A DNA stretch of 64,000 nucleotides from Hyposmocoma kahamanoa (Eukaryota; Arthropoda; Insecta; Lepidoptera; Cosmopterigidae): positions 3,418,101-3,482,100 of the forward strand of contig NW_020653391.1 of the NCBI RefSeq assembly GCF_003589595.1. The letters are read 5' to 3'. The first letter of the stretch is position 1; the number at the start of each line of letters is the position of its first letter. Below, one piece after another: positions 44,613 through 55,722 of this stretch. The notes beneath the pieces were generated by a model that saw only the letters and a list, made by a program, of their open reading frames with translations, did not search any database and was not told the origin of the DNA. Position numbers and translations under genes: made by a program.

Positions 44613-44918
44613 TATCTTGATTTTTTTTTGCACAGGCAGTTGACTACTTTTGCTCTCTATGACATTTCTTCCAGCACTTTCTACTTATCTCTAATAGTTT
44701 CACTGATAGACGGTTTCGAAATTTGTATTGCGGCCATCTTGTTTATTTGAATTTTGAACATTTTTTGCTTCTGCACAAATTGACCAAGGTGTATCTCATA
44801 AAAGTGCACAAATATCCCCCCTATGTATTATAGTTTTTGCAGGCCGTTGATCACTCGCTTACATTTTCCATATTCAGGACTTCATATTTGATTCTTTGCC
44901 TTGAAGCCTATACGTGGA

Positions 44919-44975
44919 CAACGGTACAAATATCTTTTTTCCACCATATCGGGAAGTATGCGTTCTATTTTTTTA
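44919..44975 (+). repeat. Right flanking direct repeat of satellite array
   Basis: Contains ACAACGGTACAAATATCTTT and CGGGAAGTATGCGTTCTATT, matching 43581-43641. Confidence 0.55.
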
Positions 44976-46082
44976 AGTGAGTCAGGATTTGTAGCTTATT
45001 ATATGTAATAGCAGCTTTTTGTGGTCATACTTTTTAAAAGATTTAGTATTTTAGGCTTTTTTCACATCTATACCTAGTTTCTTAATTCCTTGTTATTTTA
45101 ATACTCACTGAATAAATAAATGAAAAATAAAAATACTATTAACGTGTTTCAAAATATTCGCAGCAAAATCAAATTGGTCCTTCTTTTTTACTTATAATTT
45201 TTTGGCATCTTGCGGATACTGTTTGAGCCAATAATTTTATGTTTTTAGCTAAAATATAGAAATTTGTCTCCTGATCCTTGATCAGGTTTATACCTAAAGA
45301 TGATAACGCTTTATAATTACTGTTTTGTTAAGACAATGACAAATAAAAAAATAAGCATTAGGCAGAATCGGCAGAATATCAATGCGTGCTGTATAGTGTT
45401 CTTTAGGTTATGCTATATTTCAAATTTGGATTTCGAAAGTCATTTTGACTTTAGACCTTTGTGCAACAGAATACTTTCAAAAATGTATTTAGTAAATTAG
45501 AGAGTATGTAAAATGAGCCACCGCTGGTTCCGTCGCTTGTAAAATCCAGCGGTGCGTACCTGAGACTAACTTTTTTTTGTATAACGATAGTGTGATCGGT
45601 GTTCCGGTTTATAAATTACGCCACGACACTAGTGGCAATTAGAAAATAGAGTCGTGCGACAACATCGCCCTCACCCGCAACACTCACAATGCAAGCTTTA
45701 GATCCATTAGACTATATTTTAGGCAGTGACTTTAATTACGGACAAGTTTAATTTAAATTTAAGACTTCCGTAGATATTGACAAAACGATTATCACCATAC
45801 AGGTTTCTTATTGTAGGTATGTTTTTTTTCTCTCCATTAAAGAGTGACAATGGTACCGCCGCAAGAAATCGAAGTTTTTGAAAAATGGACGATAAGGTTT
45901 AACGCGCTAAGAAATCTGTACTGTATGTAATAAACAATGAACGGAATTGAGGGAATTAGTTGAGCTAAATTAAAGAATAACGTGGACATTCCCTCCTACA
46001 AATTCCGGGACTTCTCGGAACATTTGTAAATATATGTGTATTATTTATTGAAATTTGAGTACGTTGGCAACTAATTACTGTC
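44976..46082. other. Unannotated non-coding stretch
   Basis: No supported gene. A small hairpin CACCGCTGG/CCAGCGGTG (45519-45527 with 45546-45554, 18-base loop) stands out. Confidence 0.45.
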
Positions 46083-46389
46083 TTTTTTTATAGAATCAAG
46101 TGACGGGACGAACAAATCATGCGCCTGGACGTAAGCTATACGCCTGTCTATAACAGTTGCAGTGCCACTCGAAGCTTTAAATCGCAAAGATCTGAGAGGC
46201 ACTGCCATTGCGCCCGCCACCTTGAGACACAAATTGACAAGTCCCATGTGCCTGTAATATAACCAGCAACCTTATTCTTCAAAACCAGAACACAGTAGGT
46301 AATGCTCACATTACTGATTGGCGGCAGAAATAGGTAAGGTGGCAATACTTTCCTGGACGAACTGTTTCAAAAGGAGCTCTGCTGCTACT
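46083..46389 (-). repeat. Repeat family A, full-length minus copy
   Basis: Runs from TTTTTTTATAGAATCAAGTG (reverse of the poly(A) 3' end) to AAGGAGCTCTGCTGCTACTG (reverse of the 5' end). It has a small insertion near CAACCTTATTCTTC. The 65-codon minus frame inside is not a gene. Confidence 0.9.
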
Positions 46390-46669
46390 GCCTCAAAAAA
46401 TAATATTGTAGTTGCGTTTCTATAGGCACTTGCGTATAAAATTACTTTAGCCATTTATAAAATGAACATTTGACAACCTATATTTTGGAATGTTTAGAAA
46501 ATAAACAGTAAAAAATAAATTTTATACGCATTGATGACGAAATATGTATGTCCACATTAAGAAACCGTTCGTACTTTAGGTAATTTAAAATACTCAATTC
46601 CGATCACTAGTAATAGTAATGAACAATAATAGAAGATTAGTGTGTGATATTTAGTAGATTATTTAGTAG

Positions 46670-46970
46670 AAGTAGAGCTCCTTATGAAAGAGTTCGTCCG
46701 GTGTAATACTGCCACCTTGCCTATTTCTGACGCCAAGCAGTAATGTCAGCATTAGTGTGTTCCAGTTTTAAAGGATTTATCCTTATAGGTACTGATGAAA
46801 TTATAGGCACGTGGGACTTATCAACTTATGTCTCAGGGTGACGGGCCCAGTGGCAGATCAGATCCCTCTCCTCAAATCTTTCGATTTAAAGCTCGTGAGT
46901 GGCACTGCAACTGTTATGGACAGGCGTGTAGCTACCATCGGCGTCCCGTCACTTGATATTATAAAAAGAG
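46670..46970 (+). repeat. Repeat family A, full-length plus copy
   Basis: From GAAGTAGAGCTCCTTATGAA to TTGATATTATAAAAAGAG. It carries an insertion (AGATCAGATCCCTC) near 46855 and TTATCCTTATAGG near 46786. Inverted relative to the copy 280 bases upstream. Confidence 0.9.
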
Positions 46971-47173
46971 TAAGCTATATACACACCAAAGCGAATAACC
47001 CAAGTCACCATTGCTTTCACGTTTTATGCTGGTTATAATTATGTAACACGATTTTTGTTTCTGAGTTATCAATATCATTTTCAAATTGGTTCTGTGATAA
47101 AAAAGTGATAAAACTTGATTTCCCTTGCTTTTGCTTTTGTGGTCAGGACACCAAAAAGTTGAAATTTGCGTAG
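46971..47173. other. Unannotated non-coding stretch
   Basis: Nothing recognised. Confidence 0.4.
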
Positions 47174-47235
47174 CACCGGGTCGAAGAAATTTTTCTGTGT
47201 TCATTCTTTGCAGTAATAATCATACCAAAACTAGA
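47174..47235 (+). repeat. SINE family D tail fragment
   Basis: CACCGGGTCGAAGAAATTTT then TCTGTGTTCATTCTTTGCAG and AATAATCATACCAAAACTAG, the same order as the tail at 47493-47550. Confidence 0.55.
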
Positions 47236-47442
47236 AGAGTTATTTTACAAATAATCTCAATAACACATTTGATCGAAGAACGACATCTACGTCCTTTGAG
47301 GCATCTGTAAAGATGGTTGCGGTGAGATTTTCCAAAAATCTCTTACTAGATGTCACTAGCGGTGACCAGTGCCGAAAGCCACTACAAAAGATCTATATCA
47401 AAAACACATAGGAGAATTTCGACAGCTCGGTAACTTGACCTG

Positions 47443-47550
47443 TGGCTTAGTTGATAAGAGCAATGCTACAGTGCAGCATGGTCGTGGGTCTCACCGGGTC
47501 GAAGAAATTTTTCAATGTAATCGATCTTTGTCATAACAAAAGTAAAATTT
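47443..47550 (+). repeat. tRNA-derived SINE, family D
   Basis: Head TGTGGCTTAGTTGATAAGAG, GTCGTGGGTCTCACCGGGTC in the B-box region (decayed), tail AATCGATCTTTGTCATAACA. It is more diverged than the copies near 52 kb. Confidence 0.65.
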
Positions 47551-47996
47551 TTCGGGTTTCTCTTTGTTTAAAGACAAAAAGGGAACTTTATATTTTATAT
47601 TGATAGTATATTTTAAACAAAATTCCACAAATTTACGACAAAGAACCTAGAAATATGTAGATTTGCGAGATTATGTAAGTAAAACAATGTAGCTACGTGA
47701 ATAAAAATATGCAGCTTTGTAAATACCACCGTGACAGCCACAAATGGAAAAAATTCAGGAGTATAGCTACTTTTTCTACATACTTGCGTTCAATCAAACA
47801 GAAACCAATACTGTCAAACTAGAAACAACCTTTTTGAAAATTTGTTTTATAGTGTTCTTTATAACACTACAGAGTCTACTAGTAAAAAATAAGTGTAGTA
47901 GGTATTACATTAGCTCCAGAGCTTATTACCACATTAAAAAGGCATTCTTGTTGTAGGTATTGTTGGACAAAAGATGTTTAGTACTTCGTATATTTT
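47551..47996. other. Unannotated non-coding stretch
   Basis: The 70-codon frame at 47744 has no recognisable domain. No repeat recognised. Confidence 0.45.
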
Positions 47997-48260
47997 TTTT
48001 ATATAATATCTAGAGACGGGACGAATAAATCGTGTGTCTGGTGGTAAGCTACACGCCTGTCCATAACAGTTGCAGTGCCACTCACAGCTTTAAATCGCAA
48101 TGATCTGGGGGACACTTCCACTGCGCCTGTCACCCTGAAATGAGAATGAGAAAACTGGAACTCAGTACCTAATGCTGACATTACTGCTAGGCGGCAGAAA
48201 TAGGTAAGGTGGCAGTACTTCCCTGGACGAACTCTTTCACAGGGAGCTCTACTGCTACTT
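47997..48260 (-). repeat. Repeat family A, near full-length minus copy
   Basis: Starts near ATATCTAGAGACGGGACGAA and ends GGAGCTCTACTGCTACT. The segment AAGTTGACAAGTCCCATGTG is deleted. Confidence 0.85.
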
Positions 48261-48531
48261 AATATATACAATATACACATAACACATTATGTATTTACGT
48301 AGTTTATTTTATTTTTACTTCGTGACACACACGTCCGTCACTCTTTCGGCTAGGGACCATTGAATACTAAGCATCACATCCAAGTCTTGGCTCTGACTTT
48401 AACTGCATGGGGCCCTTTTGCATACAGCACAGCCGCACACGTGTAGTATTATGTAATATATAAATAGTACAACTTGTTGTTTAAATGTACACCACGCTGT
48501 TTTTTGTGTTATTTCAGTTTTTATTTATAAC

Positions 48532-50021
48532 GTCAGGTGGGGTAAGACGAACACCGGAGGAAGAGGAACTAAAGTCCGTAATATCTAAAGTAAAGCGTTT
48601 AGCACTATAGTCTTTCAGTTGATAAAACAGACAAATAAATTAGTTTTAACGGTTGTAAAGAGATGTCGGTACGATGTTCCATATTTGAAAGAGAGAGAAA
48701 AAAAAAATGACAGCTGTGTAGTCTGAAAATACGAGATGGTCGCGTAATTTTTTCTTTGCTAGATCTTGGTGAAAAAAAGTGCAGGAGATTATTTTTATAG
48801 AAAAACACGTAGAGAAAACGGTAAGTTTTACTTTTTATTAGTTGTTTCAGACCAAAAACAACAAATAATACGAGTTTCATTGGAGTCAAAATCCTAACCG
48901 CCAAAAACATTGTTGGGGTAAGAGGGTCTAGTACTTATGGGGTAAGAGAAACATATGTTCCTCTTCCCCGTGTCAGGGGTGACAAACTTTTTGATGAATG
49001 TCATAATGGAATATTGTCATATTCGCACAAACACAACTTTATATCCGTATATATTATTTTACATATGATTATTTTATATTTGGATATATATACTTTTAGA
49101 AATTAAGTTAAATTTGTTCAAATAACGTTTTTGATAGTAATTGTAAATTTTGGTAAAAGTTTAGTGACTTCGTCCACATGATGTTAATGTCTGATGATGT
49201 TACGATAATTACATCACTACAATTTTATATGTAAACAATCACACATCTTAAGATTGTTTTTAAGGCCAACAACAAAATTGTAGTAGTAGATTTTTTCCGT
49301 CAGGAATTTTTAGAAAATTTTATATTTTAGTGGAAAACTAAAAAAAAATACATAAGCTCTAAAATAATGACGTAATCTAAGAACAAACACAAAAATGTAC
49401 GCTCATTGCACGTTAGCTACGTGATCACACTACTTCTATACCAAATTTCAATTGATTTAGTGGAACTGTTTTTCAAAGTGGAGTGGTTTTGGTGACTAGA
49501 GAAGAATAAATTTTGTTAGAAGTATAAATTAATTTTTGAACCAAACGTTGTTTTTCTATTATGACGATGTTTAAAAAGTACTTAAGTTGCTTAATGTGTT
49601 AATTTGTACACGAGTGGTTTAAAATGTGCCTTTATTTATACTTTGTACATAATAAAAATTATAACAGATTCAATTTTCACCTTTTATTTGATAATTATGC
49701 GTTATTTTAATGGTTTTAAGATTAAATACGACTGAAAATAGTTTTACTTAGGAATTAATTACGGATATATTTAAATTATTTAACATTATTATTAGGAAGA
49801 GAAACGTTAGCACAACCTGGACGTGTTTGTCAGATACATCGTAAGTATTAATTTTAGCGTAATGATTGTTAAACCATGGAAAGCTGATAAACAAGGGCAA
49901 GATTAGAGCATTTCGAAATTCGTATAAGACATCATTTATTCCTCCTAGAGCTCATAACATTTGTCTCGAAATAAAATATGTTCAGAGAAAAGAGGTAAGG
50001 GGTAAGAGTACCCCACCTGAC
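48532..50021. mobile_element. 1.5-kb element with terminal inverted repeats, unclassified
   Basis: Left end GTCAGGTGGGGTAAGACG (48532 on). The right end, read inverted from 50021, is GTCAGGTGGGGTACTCTTAC. The motif GGGGTAAGA recurs internally at 48539, 48915 and 48939, and related GGTAAGGGGTAAGAG at 49994, as subterminal repeats. No transposase frame was found; the 101-codon minus frame 48605-48910 shows no transposase motif. A clear target-site duplication was not identified, so the superfamily is open. Likely a non-autonomous DNA transposon of 1,490 bases. Confidence 0.65.
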
Positions 50022-50703
50022 CTTATTCGTTTTTTGTCTTTTTTTATAATGTGAGGTTCCAATTAATGGTTTCTATTCATAAATAAACAACATTTGCAGT
50101 ATATGTATGAATATTTCACTGATCAGGCTCATTGAAGAAAAAGCTAATATAGAAATAACAAACACGTTATAAAAAACTGGATTTCTTTCTCTCAAACAAA
50201 AATTAACTAAAATACCCAACATTCCACATTCAAAACTTGATTAACGGACGAATGTTCTCAATTTCAATTTTTCGTTTTTTTTTTCTTTCATCATTACGCT
50301 ATCAGCTGACCGTAACCAATCGCAAGACTTCCAGGAATAACGGTAGCGTCTTGACGCGTTCCTTTTTCGAAAATTTTCTCAATTAACTTCTTTCTTGTAG
50401 CCAGCAACAAGCCTTTATTTTGTAGGAAACCATGTTGTACCGGTTCGTTATAAGAACTTTGGTCAGTTCCCATACAGTTCTAGTAATTAGATGAAATAAG
50501 TAGCTTTTTGGGAGATACATAGTAGTTAGTATAGCTATTAAAAAAACTTTTATAAAGGATTTAAGCAAGTCTATAATCTGATTTAACTTATTACATAAAT
50601 AAAATAAGGTTCGGTTTAGATTCAGAGACATACAGCCAGTAATTAAAAACATACTTACGTCTGTAGTCCGATTAGGAATTAGAGATTACAAACTGTCATT
50701 TAC
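50022..50703. other. Unannotated non-coding stretch
   Basis: The 89-codon minus frame 50383-50652 has no recognisable domain. No repeat seen. Confidence 0.45.
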
Positions 50704-50884
50704 TAATGCTCGTATTCCAGAATTCTACGCAATGCTCAAGTCAGGATTTGAGCAGACTTGAGTATGATTTCGAGCACTGGAAATACGATCCTAATGGCAA
50801 GGCCTTGAGTATGATTTTCAGTGCTCACTGCAATACTCAAGATCTGACTTGAGTATTGATTAGAGTTCTGGAATAGGACCCTAA
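50704..50884. mobile_element. Harbinger-like MITE, copy 1
   Basis: Flanked by TAA at 50704-50706 and 50882-50884. Left end TGCTCGTATTCCAGAATTCT; inverted right end GGGTCCTATTCCAGAACTCT. The arms continue with ATGCTCAAGTC against CTCAAGTCAGATC. Internal phrase ACTTGAGTATGATTT is repeated. No coding frame. The 3-base TWA duplication and long inverted arms suit a PIF/Harbinger-derived MITE. Confidence 0.75.
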
Positions 50885-51941
50885 ATGTCACGTAAAAATA
50901 ATATCATGTATATTGTTTATTGTTGTATTTGGTTTGATTTTCAATGAACTCACTGAAACAATTGATTGATCAAAAACTGGCAACACGCTGAACGTCAGTT
51001 TATTATCTTTAATTAAAAATTGTTTATCTACATCTCAAAATTGATAGGTTTCAAAATGGCAGAAAATATATAATGATTACAGAGGTAAATATATAATGAT
51101 TTTCCGCTAAGAAGTGTCATAAAATTAAACTATTTAAAGCCAATTAAACGCCTTATCCAGTCCCGAAGGACGAAACATTTTACCAGTATTTTACTAGGTA
51201 CATAAAATTGATAATTAATAAAAGTTTACAATTTGTCCTTAATAAAAGAAAGGCAGAAAATTATATTTTTTGTATGTTAGTTTTACGGCATGGAAATAAA
51301 TCCTTCAAGTCAAATCTTCAACAATTTTTTTTCCTATCTTTTTAAATACTGTATAAAGGTGACTTTCTTCTTTGAATTATCTCAGGTATTTGAAGGTATC
51401 TATTGAAGAGATTTATTTGGACTCGTTTTCTTAAGACAGTAATATAAAGTAAACATTATTAATAAACATTGAGATCCAAAATGGCCACCACTTATTGGAC
51501 TTATCTTTTTTACCTTTTATTAAAAAAACTCTACCACAAAACTATTATTTATAGATATATGGCCACAACAGTACAGTATATGCTGCCAAAACGATAAGAA
51601 GAAACCTCATTATATAAATTTAAAAAACGAAAAAGCTGTTGTACTGGATTTTCCCACTTTCATCTCATCCAACAAACTATCCATAAAACTCTCCAAACAA
51701 AAATATCAATATTTTTTACCATACAATGGCTCAATTAACACATACCCGGAGCTTTGTATGGCTGCGTAAATGTTAATAAAAAAATTTGCTACTGTGCGCT
51801 TGCAAGTTTTTGTATTCTTTCATACGACATGAGCATAAAATGTTTGTAAAGTTAGTAGTAAAAGTGTAAACGTTTGGTAATAAATAGAAAGTCATAACAC
51901 CATTTCAATGTTTAATAGTCTATTTGTATTAATAATTGCTT
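50885..51941. other. Unannotated non-coding stretch
   Basis: AT-rich, with no supported feature. ATATATAATGATT is repeated at 51066-51078 and 51089-51101. Confidence 0.45.
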
Positions 51942-52790
51942 AGTTGGCATAGCGTCTGGTACGGTTTGCTAGAAGACATCAGTTCGAATCCGGCCGGATC
52001 GAAGGAATTTTTTCTAAGTGTTCGATCTTTGTATTAATAATTATGACAAACTAGTGGAGTATCATCAATACAAATTTAATTACCATTTATAGCGACATCT
52101 CTAGCTAGTGCTAGTATCTGTAAAGTTACTTAACTGGGTGACGAAATACCTTCATAGATTTCTCACGGATGGAGCTACAGCTAAAAAGTAGTTAAAACCA
52201 TACATAGAAAAATTTGTGAGGTCCGCTAGTTCGTTCCGTGGCTTAGTTGGCATAGCGTCTGGCACGGTTTGCTAGAAGACGTCGGTTCGAATCCGGCCGG
52301 ATCGAAGGATTTTTTTCTAAGTGTTCGATCTTTGTATTAATAATTATACTAATAATAATAACGCACACACTCAATATAGCCCCGCACTAGGGAAAACCCT
52401 GTGTCGCGGGTGCCATGGACACACACATAGACAACCACACATAGCACCCAAACTCATGGTAGAAATAAATGTAGACCATACAAATATTTCTCCCGGCCCG
52501 GGAATCGAACCTGGGACCTCTGCGTGGCAGTCCGGCATGGTAACCGTTCAACCACGGAGGTAATTAAATTGTAACGAACTAGCGGAGTAATTTCCAAAAA
52601 AAATAATTGAATATCAATTCAATACAAATTTAATTACCATTAATAGCGACATCTCTAGCCAGGGCTGGTAGCTGTAAAGTTACCTAACTGGGTGACGAAA
52701 TACCGTCATAGATTTCTCATAGATAATTTTAACAAACTAGTGGAGTAATTTCACAAAAAAATAATTGAATATCAATTCAATGATTTTACT
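51942..52790 (+). repeat. Tandemly multiplied tRNA-SINE, family D
   Basis: Unit 1 starts at 51942 (GCTTAGTTGGCATAGCGTCT, B box AGTTCGAATCC) and is followed by a 3' portion with AGCGACATCTCTAGCTAGTG and TTAACTGGGTGACGAAATAC. Unit 2 starts at 52239 with the same order (B box GGTTCGAATCC) and is split by a family C SINE at 52361-52565. A third partial unit (TTTTAACAAACTAGTGGAGT) begins about 52728. Period about 295 bases without the insertion. The head resembles a tRNA (A box TGGCTTAGTTGG). Confidence 0.8.
52361..52565 (-). repeat. tRNA-derived SINE, family C, nested in family D
   Basis: The minus strand reads head CCTCCGTGGTTGAACGGTTA, B box GGTTCGATTCCCGG, body ACATTTATTTCTACCATGAG, and end GAGTGTGTGCGTTATTATTA. 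AATTA-type sequence at both edges may be the target duplication. Confidence 0.85.
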
Positions 52791-53381
52791 GGTGTTATTA
52801 TTATATATTAGCCTGGACTAATCATAAAAATTTTGCTCATACTACGAATAAGTCAGATTTTAAAAAAATGTCACGAATCAGAATCTGTTGTATTTAAATA
52901 TTTCGAGTTACGAAAAATCGGGATATGTTTCTACTGTGTCACGAATAGAAATAGAATAGAAAGTTCTTTGTTGTTTTCCATTTCTGTGTTACAGCTATAT
53001 CCGCAAAGGGAAGTGGACTTAATATAATATCTTAAAGATCTCTACATTTATTTTATCATTTATTTCATGCTGTGTGGTTAATTAGCGTCACGAATCAAGG
53101 TTAACTACGCTCATGGACATAATTAGTGGAACGTGTAAGTCAGAAACTTTATTTTGAAAAAAGAATCACTACAATCGTCTTTAGATTTCAATTACGTTCT
53201 GGTATATGTGGCCAGTGACATATGTTCATATTCATATAACCGTTGTTATCATAACCTCATTTTAGCGTTCCTTTAAATATGGTAATGTATATACAACAAG
53301 GAGGCATTTTTTAAGTAATTTAAAAAGTTGATGGAAGCTGTATAACCTTAACATAAGTAAGTTAACGCAAAAGTATTAGTT
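52791..53381. other. Unannotated non-coding stretch
   Basis: Nothing recognised. The short frame at 52833-53027 has no domain. Confidence 0.45.
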
Positions 53382-53693
53382 TTTTTATGATACCTAGTGA
53401 TAAGACAAATAAGTCATGCGCCTGGTGATAAACGAGAAGCTTACCCATAGCAGTTGCAGTGCCACTCTGCCACTCAGAGCCTTAACTCGCAAAAATTGTA
53501 AGAGTGCGCCCTTCACTTGCGACATAAAGTTGACATGTCCTATGTGCTTGTAATTTCACCAGCACTTTTCGAAACCGGAACGCAGTAATGCTCACATTTT
53601 TATTTATTTTATTTTTATTTTATTTCTACTGCTTAGTAGCAGATATAGGTAAGGTAGTATTATCCAGGACGAACTCAAGGAGCTCTATTGCTA
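53382..53693 (-). repeat. Repeat family A, full-length minus copy with AT insertion
   Basis: From TTTTTTTATGATACCTAGTG to AAGGAGCTCTATTGCTACC. Around 53596-53628 a TTTTA-repeat (ATTTATTTTATTTTTATTTT) replaces or interrupts the usual sequence. Confidence 0.85.
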
Positions 53694-54283
53694 CCAAAAT
53701 TTAAAGTTAATGCACAATACGGTGTTGCTGTCCATCTTCTGGATATAACCTTAAATACTTACTGTGTTTGAGATGTCGTTATGCCACAGAATTTTAAGGA
53801 ATTAAAGTTATTCTGCTTACAGCATGAAGATTGATGTCAAAAATCGATAAAGTTTATATATCTATGATTTCAATATTCTAAACTAATTTATTTAATTACT
53901 GTGCCAAAAAAAAAAGTAAAAATGATGTTGGTAATATTTTTGAGTCTACGCTCCTGCAAATTCCTTTTATAAATTCAAAAACAAATCAAAATTAAATTTC
54001 GAACTTCATTAAACAAATAGAATTCGTATTTCCGGATGAGATGCTGGCAACATTCGGCACCCCGCCAGTCGCCGGAGGCGATCGGGCCAATCGGAGCACG
54101 ATCTTTATTCAAAAATTCAAACTACTTCTGTTACAATAGCTTGAATTTTTCTTTATTATTCAACACATGCGTTATATGCAATAGTTAATTGGCTAATGCA
54201 TTGGAGTTCGTGATTGACTTAACAAAAAGTTTACTCGTATAAAATAAAATTATCTACCAATAACGTCTTTAATGAAGCCGTGG
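53694..54283. other. Non-coding stretch with GC-rich piece
   Basis: At 54050-54100 a GC-rich piece (CACCCCGCCAGTCGCCGGAG) stands in AT-rich DNA. A 47-codon frame crosses it but shows no domain. Could be a conserved element, a small exon or a transposon remnant. Confidence 0.35.
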
Positions 54284-54315
54284 TAGCCTAATGGTGGAGA
54301 GAAGGGGCTTAAAAA
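54284..54315 (+). repeat. SINE family E head
   Basis: GAAGCCGTGGTAGCCTAATG resembles the tRNA-derived 5' head of family E, cut off after about 30 bases. Confidence 0.45.
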
Positions 54316-54539
54316 GAACAAGAAAAACATAAAATCAAAACATATTAGGAACACGACTTGTGTCACGGATTAGTTCGTGTACATCGATGACTTGTTTTAT
54401 TGGGTCAAAGACGTTTCGTTCATTAATACCATTCAGAATTAAATTTTACAATCTCTAAATCTCAAAATAAGTATAGAAACAAAATTACTTAACTGGGAAA
54501 TAGTTGTCTCGTATAGCATAAGTAGACAACCTTGAGATC

Positions 54540-54690
54540 TTGTAAGCGAGTAAGCGATTAGCACACTTCTGGGCATTACCTACGTGAGGAGAGGAATATC
54601 GTGTTCGATTTCCAGTAGAACCAAATTAGGAAACAATCGTTTATAAATTGGCTCTGGTTATGATACTCTGGTATTCCTGGAAGTTGCTCC
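54540..54690 (+). repeat. tRNA-derived SINE, family F
   Basis: Head AGCGATTAGCACACTTCTGG and B-box-like CGTGTTCGATTTCC, then ATTGGCTCTGGTTATGATAC and TCTGGTATTCCTGG. It abuts a LINE remnant on the opposite strand. Confidence 0.6.
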
Positions 54691-55050
54691 TTCTAGCGTC
54701 GTATACCTCTTTACTGAGTACCGTGACTATTCCGCGGAAACAAGTTCTGTATGACAACGCTGTGCCGTCTGTGGCGGTCTCTGGCATACTGGAACTCATC
54801 ATGGAGACCCATAGCGAGAGCCGCACAAATTTGGTCGGACCATCCTGTGGGACTGCGACCCCTCGGACGTTTACCGTCGTCATCGTAATGCTGTAAAATG
54901 TTCATGTATCCACCAATACACCTCCCGCGAAAGGAGTAGAGCCCATCTCAATATCCTTGATGCCTAGCATTCTAAGACCGCGCAGTTCCTTCCTCGTGGA
55001 ATGGTCTCCTTCCTGTAGTATTTCCTTTGCACTATGACATGGGATTTTTA
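54660..55050 (-). mobile_element. LINE reverse transcriptase C-terminal remnant
   Basis: The minus frame 54711-54905 reads HYDDDGKRPRGRSPTGWSDQ, then ARDRHRRHSVV, the G-K-R-P-R-G-R-P-P-x-x-W-x-D-Q block and A-x-D-R-x-R-W-R-x-x-V tail of insect LINE polyproteins with the arginine-tryptophan positions altered. Upstream, in another frame, EGDHSTRKELRGLRMLGIKD reads coherently to 54913. Frames overlapping on both strands (54641-54896) are by-products. The class is not certain. Confidence 0.55.
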
Positions 55051-55355
55051 AAAATCGAGTCAACAGGGTAAAGACTGGCAAAAGATAGACAGTTCCTCTG
55101 ACGTCGCACTACCTACCATCAAGTGACTCACCTTTTTTTTTTGCCCGTTTGCCTACTATTCTTAAAAGAAAAAGTATATTTGAGTCGAACTATGTAAACA
55201 ATTATTTAAAGTTAATCCTTGACGTCTACATTTTCACAGACGAGGTTATCAACCTGTCACCGCCTAACTTTAAAGTTAGCCAGAAACTTAGATTGAAATG
55301 TAAGAACCGTTACATTCAGACTCTTAGAATTAGAAATTAAGTGTTAACTGTGAAT
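55051..55355. other. Unannotated non-coding stretch
   Basis: The frame 55149-55340 has no recognisable domain. Confidence 0.4.
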
Positions 55356-55485
55356 TCACTTTACACTGCGTGCAGGGTACCGATCTCTTCTAAGAAGTGG
55401 GTTTAGACACTGGACAGTCCTCCACGCTGGTCCATGGAGGGTTGGGGACTTCGCACAATGTCTAAGGGCTGTGAACCTTTTGTGA
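55356..55485 (-). repeat. SINE family E, 3' part
   Basis: The minus strand reads GTGCGAAGTCCCCAACCCTC then CATGGACCAGCGTGGAGGAC, the 'CCCAACCCGCACTGG-CCAGCGTGG' segment of the Lepidoptera-type SINE also seen at 37041-37315. Partial copy. Confidence 0.6.
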
Positions 55486-55502
55486 CGTGACGTGTTAAAC
55501 TA

Positions 55503-55722
55503 AACTGCCTCGGTGGCCGAACGGTTACATGCCACTGTCACGCAGAGGTCCCAGGTTCGATTCCCGGAGCGGGAGAAAATATTTGTATGGCCTACATTTA
55601 TTTCTCTCGTAAGTTTATATGTAATTTGTGGTTGTCTATGTGTGTGTCCATGGCACCCGCGACACAGGGTTTCCCTAGTGCGGGGCTATGTTGAGTGTGT
55701 ACGTTATTATTATTATTACTAA
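55503..55722 (+). repeat. tRNA-derived SINE, family C
   Basis: Head ACTGCCTCGGTGGCCGAACG (A box), B box GGTTCGATTCCCGG, body TATGGCCTACATTTATTTCT, end GAGTGTGTACGTTATTATTA with the ATT tail. One of the cleanest family C copies. Confidence 0.9.

Noticed and set aside
48605..48910. 101-codon minus frame
   Set aside because: Inside the 1.5-kb inverted-repeat element, with Phe/Leu-rich composition as expected from AT-rich DNA and no transposase motif.
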